A stretch of DNA of 55,000 nt from Halisarca cf. caerulea (lineage: Eukaryota; Porifera; Demospongiae; Chondrillida; Halisarcidae): positions 366,101 through 421,100 of the forward strand of contig CAUJGJ010000258.1 in NCBI GenBank assembly GCA_963170055.1, read 5' to 3'. Shown piece by piece: positions 1-11,736 of this stretch; positions within the stretch are counted from its first letter, which is position 1, and each line of letters starts with the position of its first letter. A program made the translations under genes and the position numbers. Under the pieces are notes generated by a model. It was given only the letters and a program-made list of their open reading frames with translations. It ran no database searches and was not told the origin of the DNA.

Positions 1-154
1 GTACACACAACTGTCCAATGACAGGTCTCTGTCATCTGCAGTCACACGCTGTCGGGTGAACTGTAGAGTTACATTGCCACCATTTCTCATTACTGACTGA
101 TCCATGAGATCAGAGCTGTTATCTTTTTCTGGAATGGCTCTGAGAAAAGTAAAT
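1..154 (-). CDS. Gene A, last DOMON exon (cut by window edge)
   Basis: Reads in phase 2 from a ctgcag acceptor. It contains NVTLQFTRQRV and then DLSLDSCVY, equivalent to LTMQFARKRV and DISLDQCVY in gene B. The second half lies outside the window. Confidence 0.7.
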
Positions 155-3100
155 CTGCAGGATACATGGACAGAAGGTTATTATACGCGTAAGTACATGT
201 GGAAATCAATATGGGCACGTATAAACTCTCACCCATCAACAATGAAAGAATTTCCTGAGCCATCACTAGCACCGACCACAACATCACTATTAGGCTGCAA
301 AGGAAGACATGGTCTTTAACAACTACTCAGTGTATTGTAACCAGCCTATAAGCTATCAATAGGGAATGCTATTAACTATATGTACGGTATATATACACTC
401 ACCATCTTCCGGTCCAGTGAGAACCCAATACCGACCCAACCAGTAGTTACTGCAGTCACTTCAAAGGATATCATGTCTCCTCTTACTGTCCACTCAGCCG
501 TGTATCCCGCCGTCTTCCATGAACCGGCGCAAGAGGCTTATAAGATACAGATGAGGCATTTAAAAAGTACAGTATTCTCACTGTGCATTTACCCATGAGC
601 TAGCACACAGTGTACTACAAAATTTAATGCAGAATATCCTTACATTACACTGCATACTATATAATATTATAAGCTATGGAAAGTTTTTAATGGAAACCAC
701 TACCGAGGAAAGGGCGGCATCCAGCCATCGTGCGCCTCCCTAACGGACCTAATGGTTATAGAAGTCTAGGGCAACCAGAATCTATAGCCTAGCCTAGTTA
801 GTCTGGAAAGGAGGTCTTACACCCTCAACAGTTACTGTAGACATAATGGTCAAATAAGTCTAGGGCAACCAAACCTAGCCTAGCCTAGTTAATCTACCAT
901 GGGTAAAAACAACCTGAGGAAAAGTGAACTTCCGCTGGCCCAGGGATTGAACCGGCGACCTTCAACTTTGTACGCTGATGCTCTACCTTTTAATCTAGGA
1001 AGCCCATCCAGTAGGCAAGGCCACGGATCACCCTTAAGAAGGTACCCCTCCTCATGTACTGGCTGAAGGTAGAGCATCAGCGTACGAAGCTGAAGGTCAC
1101 CGGTTCAATCCCAGCGGAAGTCCACTTTTCCTCAGGCTGTTTTAACTCATAGTATAGACTAACTAGGTTAGGCTAGGTTTGGTTGCCCTAGAAATATTTG
1201 ACCATTATGTCTACTGTTGAGGGTGAAAGACCTCCTTTCCAGACTAACTAGGCTAGGCTAGGTTTTGGTTGCCCTAGACTTCCATAACCATTAGGTCCGT
1301 TAGGGAGCCACGAGGTGGCTGGATGCCGCCCTTTCCTGGGTAGTGGTTTCCATTAAAAACTTTCCATACATTTGGCCTACCCATTAAAAAACAGTTTCCT
1401 ATATATTATATAAGCTAGCGCACATACATTCACACTACAGCCTGAGTCACATAATGACACAAATGTCCCGTCAAACCCTCGCCTTGTGTAAAATAGTGAA
1501 CAGAAAATGCACTAACTTTCCACTTCACACAAGTCAGCATAGTAAAATGCAACAATGGAAAATACAGTGAAACCTCCATTAAAGGACACCTCCGAAATGC
1601 ATTCACCTCATTTAACAGAACATAATTGCTCTGCCCCATTTGACATCCCTTGCATTGACATGTGTACGTACATTATAACACTTTGAAAAAAGGACACCTC
1701 CATAAACAGGACAGTTAATAGTGGTCCCAATGTTGTCCTTAGTATAGAAGTTTCACTGTAACAGTTCTATTCCTGTGATGTGTGCGTGTATATACGACGT
1801 ATACTTTGCAGCCAAAGGCCATCCCAGTTCTAAGTACAGTGGTACATCCCACTTAATCACATACTGGTAAATTTAAAGGAATATTCTGGTTAATGGAATG
1901 TCTATAGTTTCCAATTGCAGAATCATTTCTATATGTAGTAAATTAACTACTTAAAGGAGTATCTCATAATTAAAAGGAATATCCTGGATATATATAGGAA
2001 TAAGAATCTCAATTCACTTATATTCACCAAGTAAATCATACTGCTTATAAGAATACCATTGTAAACTAACATTTATCTCGGTCAATAAGCCAAATACTCT
2101 ATAATGAAAAATTCGATAACAGTGCTTGCTACCTCTGAAAATTCCCATTTGAAACATGCATGTTATTCACTTCACTTTATACATATAAATCATAATACAT
2201 AAATTTAGCATAATATATACGTAGTCCTCACTGCTTGCACAGCAGGAGTGTATGTACTGGATTAAGGAATATACTGGGCAACGGAATTAATACTTTTGCC
2301 TAGTCCCGAGTGTATGCAATTAACAGGAGCCCACTGTAGCTCCTTAAGCATAACCTAAATCTGGGGATCCAAGTGCGTGCATGCCAAATATAGCTGATTG
2401 TCATCGTGTGTTCTCTAGCAAATACAGTTGTGTTTGAACATGCACAATGTCATATTAAGTTATAGTCTTGCATAGCCATGCAGACCCATTTTCCTGCTCT
2501 TCCCACTTAAACAGGACTAAAGAGAACGGGAAAGATGTCTGGCTACCCAAGACTAACTTTATAACTTAATTAAAGTTAGTCTAGTACATACATTGAAGAG
2601 TTCATTATACACAATGAAAAATAATCATTGCTGTCAGAAACATTCGAAAATGATGTTTTAGGTGAAAATCAGCACCGTGACGGCGAATCTAATGGTGGTA
2701 ACCGTCTTTGCCAGTTTACGACCTAGTTATGCGTATAATCATATTTTGGTGCAACGTAGGTGGTTTAAGTAGGGCACTCTCCTCCAATTTTCTACCATGG
2801 ATAGCCGAGGGATGGATCAACCTTGCACAGCGTGAGGGTTTGTTTCGCATATGTTTCGAGCTTGTAGGGACGTTTAGTGTGGAAATTTCGGAGACCCCCT
2901 CCGACCAATGCAAAGATAACTGTCCGAAATACGCTTTTTCTTTCCCTTTCCTATAGTTGATCATGAAAGTGGTAAGTATCCGCTACAATTTTGGATCCAT
3001 TTCATTTAACTCCGCATTGGTGGAAAGTAATCTTCTCGCGCGCGTTGCACCACAATTTTGATTAATTTTTACGCATAACTTGGCCATACTTCGACCAATC

Positions 3101-3961
3101 GAAAAACGGTCACCGCCATTAGATTCGTCGTACTGACTTTCATCTAAAATAGTATTTTCGGATGATTCCGACGGCAATGAATTTTTCGTTGTGACCCCTA
3201 CTTTATTTCATGAGAACTAACTAGTACTTTTTAGATTTATCTATATATTATCTACACCATCAATCCCTGAATTGAAGCTAGTATCCAAATACTTCAATCT
3301 CAGATTTTTCGTCCAGCAAAACATAATCAGCCACAATGCATGGCCATTTACCGTAGCGAAGAGTTCCACATTCAAATTGGTCTGTCACACCTTCTTGTCC
3401 GTCAACCCCCCCTAAAAGTTGTCCGGCGTGGGCGCTAATATCGAATACAAACTCTATACCGTCGAGGCGTTAGGGTGTAGTATTGATGAAGCGATATATA
3501 TAGGGGGACAACTTACGGCAGGGGACCATTCACGGCAGTACAGGTCCAGAAGAACCCCCCATAATTCAACTTGGCTACAGGCCTGGTGTCTATGATGGTA
3601 GTGACAGCATAGCCGGTAATTTGCATGCCACTGAACCAAATACAGCAACAGCTGAACATATGAGATAGGAAAGGACGACCCTTTATTCTTATGGGTGCAG
3701 GATTATAGTTCGCATACACATTAAGCAGGACATAATATCAATGATGCAAATAGTGGGCTTCGGATCGAATCATACAACGTTTTTAAACAGTTAGTGCGGG
3801 GCTTTTGGACAGACCACCACCCAACGATTAATTTCCTAAAGCCGGCTAGGCAAATTGTGTAACTTTCAATTATAGTATATACGCGTGCGCATCTAAGATT
3901 CGACTTCACCTTCTCCATAAGCTGTTAGCAGGCAGACCAGTAGTACAAGCAGTGCCTTCAT
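1..3961 (-). CDS. Gene A: secreted DOMON-domain protein, partial at left edge
   Basis: Exons on the minus strand are 3961-3910 (signal peptide), 536-403, 294-233 and 154-<1; the gene continues past the window. The first exon starts MKALLVLLVCLLTAYGE and ends in phase 1. The next exon starts in phase 1 and gives Cys-Ala-Gly, then GYTAEWTVRGD and GWVGIGFS. Then come SDVVVGASDGSG and VTLQFTRQRV, the usual strand order of a DOMON domain (haem- or sugar-binding beta sandwich in known families). Splice phases 1, 0 and 2 agree at every joint and match genes B and C exactly. The 3.4-kb first intron carries three inserted elements. A TATA box lies 64 bp upstream of the ATG. The joining of the signal exon straight to the DOMON exon is inferred from phase; an intermediate exon near 3.5 kb cannot be excluded. 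Secretion is expected; function is unknown. Confidence 0.7.
233..294 (-). CDS. Gene A, middle DOMON exon
   Basis: A 62-nt exon, phase 0 to phase 2, encoding PNSDVVVGASDGSGNSFIVD. Length and phases equal those of the matching exons at 18216-18277 and 43222-43283. Acceptor tttgcag and donor gtgaga are both good. Confidence 0.75.
403..536 (-). CDS. Gene A, first DOMON exon
   Basis: Starts in phase 1 and ends in phase 0 at ATG|gtgagt. It encodes the first half of the DOMON fold, including AEWTVRGD and TTGWVGIGFSLD. It is 134 nt long, against 137 nt for the equivalent exons of genes B and C, and lacks one codon. Confidence 0.75.
675..1368. mobile_element. Near-palindromic foldback element with a tRNA-like sequence in each arm
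   Basis: The two ends are inverted copies: TATGGAAAGTTTTTAATGG on the left, and the reverse complement ending at 1368. The arms run about 300 bp and meet near 1030. Each arm holds a tRNA-like core: GGTAGAGCATCAGC (A-box region), a 5-bp anticodon-like stem around GTACGAA (anticodon ACG), then GGTTCAATCCC (B-box). The matching intron of gene D (around 36.28 kb) lacks the whole block, so it is an insertion in gene A. The best reading is two tRNA-derived SINE-like units head to head, or a foldback transposon built from them. Confidence 0.7.
1563..1761. mobile_element. Small TIR element, pogo/Tigger-like ends
   Basis: Ends are TACAGTGAAACCTCC and the inverted GAAGTTTCACTGTA, with a TA target. A related copy sits at the same place in the paralogous intron of gene D (36488-36694), so the insertion predates that duplication. 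It has no coding capacity. Confidence 0.55.
2611..3191. mobile_element. Foldback/TIR element in gene A intron
   Basis: The left arm (from 2611) and right arm (ending at 3191) are inverted copies for at least 100 bp. Shared blocks include CGAATCTAATGG with GGTAACCGT or GGTGACCGT, and GTTATGCGTA further in. The overlapping 82-aa frames on both strands inside it are a by-product of this symmetry. The block is absent from the paralogous intron of gene D. Confidence 0.6.
3517..3651 (-). pseudogene. Possible relic exon in gene A intron 1
   Basis: A good acceptor (tgttcag) and donor (gtaagt) bound a stretch reading ITGYAVTTI, then FFWTCTAVNGPLP. The frame would need a phase-2 start, but the signal exon ends in phase 1. 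In phase 1 the frame hits a stop. Alignment with 37.2 kb shows a 1-nt loss here. It may be a former exon; the family was not recognised. Confidence 0.3.
3910..3961 (-). CDS. Gene A signal-peptide exon
   Basis: ATG on the minus strand at 3961, 17 codons then a phase-1 donor gtgaag. The product is a classic short hydrophobic secretion signal. It is nearly the same as the first exon of gene D (37571-37517). Confidence 0.75.
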
Positions 3962-4024
3962 CCTCAGAGACCGAGTACTGAATTGCAGACGCAACTGATC
4001 GATCGTACACGATGCCCCTCCAAA

Positions 4025-4031
4025 TTATATA
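4025..4031 (-). promoter_or_regulatory. TATA box of gene A
   Basis: GGTTATATAATTTGG on the minus strand, 64 bp upstream of the ATG. The spacing matches the TATA-ATG distances of genes B (55 bp) and C (65 bp). Confidence 0.5.
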
Positions 4032-4223
4032 ACCTCATGCAATGTGTCGTACGATCGGCGCGCGCATGACCAACCAACCACTATTATAATAATGCTGGGT
4101 TCAGCAGTTGCTAACTTAATTCTGTAACCTTAAAGTTTATAATCAAATTATAGGGATCTCCTCATGCACGCACCTAGAATTATTACCCCGAGATTACCCC
4201 TTGCGCGCAATCGGTTGGGTTTT

Positions 4224-5385
<1,162 letters not shown>

Positions 5386-5519
5386 TTTCTCTGTTTCTCT
5401 TCTATTTGTTGTTTTATTTCGAGTGTTGGTTTGTCTGTAGTTTAGATTGTAGTTAGCTGTTTATTGTTTCCTTCTGTTTTGTTTAGTTGACGAACTCTGC
5501 ATGTAATTCCTTGTATGTT

Positions 5520-5541
5520 CTTTTTTTTTTTTTTTTTTTTT
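5520..5541. repeat. Poly-T tract
   Basis: About 21 T residues in a row between the retroelement 3' region and the zinc-finger fragment; it could be a minus-strand poly(A) tail or simple slippage. Confidence 0.8.
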
Positions 5542-5584
5542 GGTGATATGTTATATATGTATGTATGTATGTAGGTATATATCG

Positions 5585-5867
5585 CCTCTTACATCTTGAG
5601 GCCCGCCGTACTGCACGCAAATCCAAAAATCCACCGCCTCCTGCAACTACAACCAGCGACGATCAAGTATGCTGCCCTGAAAGTGGATGCCCCAAGGTAT
5701 TCCATGGACCTAGGAAAATGTCATCCTTGAATGCCACATTACAATGATGCACCGCTCCAGAGAATGGAGGGACACCAGGGAAATCATTTGCGAGAAATGC
5801 AACAGATCCTTTTCTTGCAGAAGTGGTTTCTCGAGACACAAGTGCAGAGGTTCATCCTGACATCCAT
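5585..5867 (+). pseudogene. Frameshifted zinc-finger fragment, probably retroelement-derived
   Basis: The frame reads CPESGCPKVFHGPRKMSSL. After a 1-nt frame change it reads HITMMH, completing a C2H2 finger. A second finger-like CEKCNRSFSCRSGFSRHKC follows and then a stop at 5865. N-terminal fingers of this type occur in R2/NeSL-type non-LTR elements. It lies downstream of the endonuclease fragment, so it may belong to a second, head-to-tail copy. The order and the frameshift mean it is not functional. Confidence 0.5.
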
Positions 5868-5882
5868 CGTCAACCATGACGG

Positions 5883-5911
5883 GATCATCATCATCATCAT
5901 CATCATCATCA
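5883..5911. repeat. (ATC)n microsatellite
   Basis: About ten ATC units directly after the zinc-finger fragment. Confidence 0.9.
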
Positions 5912-6077
5912 TATATGTATACATGTATATGTGGTATATATATATTTAGTTGTAATTTGTTTGTTTGCTTTCTCGTCTTTACTCTCATGTATATGACAGT
6001 CTTTAGTTTGATTGTATTTCTTTTGTTTTCTTGTCTTTCCTTCTCACCATGTGTACATTATCATTGGAATAATAATA

Positions 6078-6412
<335 letters not shown>

Positions 6413-8675
6413 TTCTTTTTGCCCTGATTGCAATCGATAGCAACGATATGCTGAGTTCGTTTACCAGCCAAACTACTAAAAATTCATGTACCGTAACGAA
6501 ATTTCTCTTATATAGTTCGAATAAATTCGTTCTTTCAAAGTGAGACGTACGTAGGTCAGATTTACACCTGTAAGCAAGGTTCGCCATTTTGCTGCCATGC
6601 TTCACCTTGTACGTAAGCTAGCGCAAAGGTGCAATCATAGATACTCTAACCCCTATGCTGTAATAAAACGCCCAAAAGAATCGATCAGACGTCCTTCTCT
6701 GAAAGTCAGAGAAACCATAGAAGCTATCGAAGAAAGGAGGTAAGGTATTATTACAATGATAATAGGGACGTACACTCAGTAGGTTTTTAGTATTACATGC
6801 AAAAGGTTCTGAATCAATTGATTATCTAAGATTGACATGGCTAAAAAGACTAAACTGCAGCAGTCAGAGGCACCTGGGAGGAGGAAGAAGAGGCTGAAGG
6901 ACATGGATATGTCAGCATGCCAGACTGCTAATATACGATATACCATGCAATGACATGCACCCTCAAAAAACTTATGCATATTATATATCAATATTCATTC
7001 TCACAGCTACGTACGTATTCTTTCAAATCCATGCATGCATGATTGCATTGCCTCTGTATAGCAAATATACAGTACGTAACTATTGATTCTGAAGTGCCCA
7101 TATATAGCAATATCGAGGCCACATGCAGGGCTGCACGGGGTATGCATGTGCTCTATGAGCACTTCTAGTTGTATAGCGAAGCAGCTCTATAATCCAACAC
7201 TCAGTGGGACCTAAGTCGAGTTAGACGATTGTCAGATTACAGGGTGGCTCGGTGTTACCATACTAATTAGAGAGGTTTGGCTGTATTCACAAACATGCGT
7301 GCATATATCAGGGGCAGATCTAGAAAATAAATTAGGGGGGGGGGGGCACCATTAGAAATTATAATCTAAAACTACCTTTTTTGTAGGGTGGAAGCCCCTC
7401 TCCCCCCATATAGAGGTATGCTAGATCACTGATCTATGGCTTCCTCAATCTGCAGGACTTGCCAACAATTATCATCTGCTGTCATGATTGCACAATTGGA
7501 CTATAGTGTGACGCAATATTACCAACAACATGGCAAATTAAGCCCCAGGCCGGTGCCCCCCCTGTATATATTATACGCTAATGTATAACATGTTGCGTTA
7601 GCGGTTGTTGGAGTATCCATATAATAATATTATAGTCCTATACAATACTATGTCTAATAATATTGCATCAATCAGAATCAGAAAATTAATAAATCCTAAT
7701 ACAACTGCAGGGAACCCCATACCCAGTCAAATTGAGTGCAGGCTAGTACTTGCAAAACATGCATGTTGGTGCATTGCATTAATATAATAGGCAGAATAAG
7801 AGAAGAACATCGAATGGCTAGTAACATGCAGAATACTGATACATGAAATATTATAAAACATAAACAAAATGCAAAATCAATATTCCACGTCAATGAATAC
7901 ATTTAAGTCCATGCAAGCATGTACATTCATGAGTATCAACAGTTTACAAAGTGTTGACATGCATGCACGTGACTTATCAATTAAAGAGCTAGTAATCCAC
8001 ACCACTATTTTGAATTCAATCATTTAGATATGTACAACAGCAGCCTTGTATGGTACTTGTGGCAGAGGGGGATAAGATCTTCACCAGACTATATACACAG
8101 ATATATTATGGTCATATCACAATGTCATATTATTATGTTTTGCATTTTTCATTTTGCATTTTTGCATTAGCATGTCCACTGATTGTGTATTGCATCTTTC
8201 GTACCATAGACAATGCATGCATAGCAACAGTTTATTATATACACACAGTGAATTATTGTTAGGCAATTTAATATTAGAAAGCATAACTGTAAGTAAAGTT
8301 CTCTTTGTGGAATCCATGTATATATTAGCCTTCTGACACGACAATGCTCACAGCAAATAAGAGCAATTCACTCCATAAACATTTACTAGTCTGCGGTAGC
8401 CAATCCATTCCCATTTGGTCAATTCGGAGGACTGTCGTCACCCCCAAAATGGCCGAGCGGAAAAGGTCAGCCACAGTGACACTAAACATCCACTACAATA
8501 AGCCAAGGATATCCCCTTCAGGCTTGTGCACATCACATTTCCATTGTTACACTATACCCGATTCAAAGATACATCACACAACATTGATTGGGCCTAGTAG
8601 TCCTCTCACTAGCAATAATACTACAAACTACAAACTATACTTAATGTTTCCATGTCAGCCAGCATCAACTGTCCT
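6413..8675. other. Intergenic, 3' flank of gene B
   Basis: No gene seen. From about 7570 onward the sequence is paralogous to 30.9-31.98 kb (3' flank of gene D), and in part to the 3' flank of gene C from about 39.0 kb. Confidence 0.5.
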
Positions 8676-8708
8676 TCACTCCTCCTCACACGGCACAGGC
8701 ACAGCACA
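8676..8708 (-). CDS. Gene B terminal exon
   Basis: Phase 0 after acceptor ctttcaag, encoding CAVPVPCEEE and a stop. The equivalent exons are CAVPVPCEDE in gene D and CAVPMACENK in gene C. Conservation of both Cys and the stop position supports this tiny exon over reading through the preceding donor. Confidence 0.7.
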   Translation of the reverse strand, partial: CAVPVPCEEE

Positions 8709-9831
8709 CTTGAAAGAAGCAGCAGTTCTTAGTCGATTAGGAGTCTGAGGAGAAGAGGGACTTGTACGTGTACAGACAGCACTGTCAATAGATGTACATG
8801 AGACTTGTACGTGTACAGACAGCACTGTCAATAGATCTACATGACACTTGTACGTGTACAGACAGCACTGTTAATAGATGTACATGAGACTTGTACGTGT
8901 ACAGACAGCACTGTCAATAGATGTACATGAGACTTGTACATGTACAGACAGCACTGTCAATAGATGTACATGAGACTTGTACGTGTACAGACAGCACTGT
9001 CAATAGATGTACATGAGACTTGCACGTACGTGTAGTCAATAGATGTACATGAGACTTGTACGTGTACAGACAGCACTGTCAATAGTATTGTAATAAAAGT
9101 GCTGTCACATGCAATCTCCTTGAAATACATCTATGTAATTTCTAAATGATAAGAGATGATGTAGTGCCGTGGGTATGCAGTATGTCATCGACACAAGCCT
9201 TGCACTCTAAATCTGACATACACACATTCCCATAAGACACAAGTGGTAGGTGGATTGCACTCACTGTTCCAAATTTTTTCTTGTACTTTTTGGCAACACA
9301 CTTTGCCCACTTCCGCAGACACTTCTTGTTTGGATTCTCCCCACATCTGTACCTGCACTTCTTTGGAACTGATCTCTCTTCATCGTCATAGTAGCAGGCT
9401 TGACATGAGGTCACTTTTGGTCCCCCATTGCAAGGACTATAGACAAGAATGGATGTGAGAATGCTTGCATGAGTGTGGGTGTCCCTGAGTACACACATGT
9501 ACATACATATTTGCAAAGTGCGCTTTGGATCTGCATTATGAATGCATTTATATATAATATATAGATATGCAGTATTCAACCAAAATACCAAAATAAATAC
9601 CCCTTACACTCGAGTACGTACTTACATGGAGCAAGTAGCCTTTGGTTCACTCTGGCACAAGGAATGGGTGCAGCCTTCATAGAGGATGAATCAAGGATGG
9701 AACAAAACACACGTATATGTAATACAATTGAACTGTCTACCAAATATAGCTCATTTTATGCTGAATACATGTGTGTTACAATGTGCAACAGTCTTATTCA
9801 TGCACACACATATCCCCACACACGCACACAT

Positions 9832-9877
<46 letters not shown>

Positions 9878-11659
9878 CACAACATGCATTCTAAATGGAC
9901 TTACAACTATCCATTACTAACATTGATAATCAGACAAACATACAGTACATGCGTACATACTTGGAAAACAAGCTATTTCTGTACAAGAAACACGACCATC
10001 CCCCTGACAGGTACTGAATTGGTAGAAAACAAAGACAAACAGTCACTTCATCAAACACAAGCTCATTGGGCAAACACAGTTTATTCATACTTGCACAACC
10101 AGCACAGCTCACCAGTTGTTACATCCATCAGAAGCGGGGAAGGTGTCTCCTGGGTTGTACACTTTACCTTCATATCTACAGCGGCAACTAGCACAACAAC
10201 TGTCAGGACCAGCTGGGATGAGGTCTTCAGATGAGCAGTTCACCCTCAGACACAGAACAGCCTACAGATGGACAGAGGACAAAACAAACCAGTCTGAACA
10301 CTTTACCAAACAACATTCTCTTTCTTATGTGTCAGAAATCAAAATTAATATAATATATATCCTGAGCTGAAAATCAAAACATTCATGAGTGACAAGAACA
10401 GCCCCAACATACTATGAAGTATCAAGGACCTGGAGAATCACTAGACAGTCATGGGATGCATGTTACATATATTGGCACAAACACTACTACTCACAGCACA
10501 GAGCACCCCCTTCACGCACTGGTGACCACATCCATTAGAACAACACTTCTCATCAAATGCACAGTCATCATCACTGCTGCACAGCTCAGCACACACTCCT
10601 ATTTCTGATCCAGGACGGAGGACACTTGGACACATCACTGGACGTGTGTATGAAGAAAAAAAATAGTGAAGTACACAGAAGTACATTGTACTTGTGCAAT
10701 GTTGTGCACCTCCTTTTGATCGACATGCAGTGCAAAGTGTGCTTACTTTTTGGTCTACAAGCTCTCTCAGTACAACCAACAGATCCTCCTTCTGAACAGA
10801 AACTAAGCAGGATGATACAAATATACATACTGTAATATGTACGAATAGACCAGTGGACATATGTGTACAATAAAGTACGTATGTTCTGGAAATACGCAAT
10901 GCATAAATGTACTTGTATCCTGGTGCATGTGTTGGCAAATATTGTATGGATCAAAGGAACAAGTGTACTGATATACATACGTATGTGACGCAGCACAGAA
11001 CACTGATCATCAGTACACTTCCTAAGATGTCAATTGGTATACATGTATACGGTATACATATAGTATGCATATAATATGGTATACATAATTATAAGGTATA
11101 CATACAGTGTATACTCCTATAATTATATTAATATGCTAGAATTGTTCAACTCAAGATTGACAAAATACCAGCAGCTAACAGTGAACTGCTGCCAGGATAC
11201 ATATAAGTTATGCCCAGGCAATATACGTACAGTAGGTGTGCTGGAGCAGAAAAACAGTGCTGATTGCCACGGGTTTCACCCTTGATCAATCAGAAGCTGC
11301 ACTGCATGTATTCCTGCTGCAGCACATACAGTATAGACAGGATATCACTAATACATACTTACGCACTGTAAGCCTATGTAAAATCTCTCCAAAAGGGTAA
11401 AGCACTGTGAACTAACCATGTGTTACATCCGTCAGTTGAGTTGAAGCTATCACCAGGATTATAGGTCTTGCCATTGTAGTCACATTCTACAATATTGAAA
11501 ATTACGTACATAAACCTGTTCTATATACACTTTGTAAATGCATGATGGCATAAAAATGTATACTGAACTATTTAATGCACATGTACTATACACATACGTA
11601 CACATACACGAACATGCATAAACACATACACACACACACAAACACACACACACACACAT

Positions 11660-11736
<77 letters not shown>

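Noticed and set aside
980..1130. Functional tRNA-Arg(ACG) gene
   Set aside because: The anticodon stem and B-box are good, but the T stem and acceptor stem do not pair well, and it is part of an inverted repeat; tRNA-derived repeat instead.
2708..2964. Pair of overlapping 82-aa frames on opposite strands
   Set aside because: They lie within a foldback element and are by-products of its symmetry.
8759..9085. Possible CRISPR-like array
   Set aside because: Repeats are directly adjacent with no spacers, in an intron of an animal gene; a plain tandem repeat.
9142..9264. Read-through of the gene B tail exon to a TAG at about 9145
   Set aside because: The frame is open, but all three paralogues keep the donor at this point and the 33-nt terminal exon with a conserved Cys pair, which fits splicing better.
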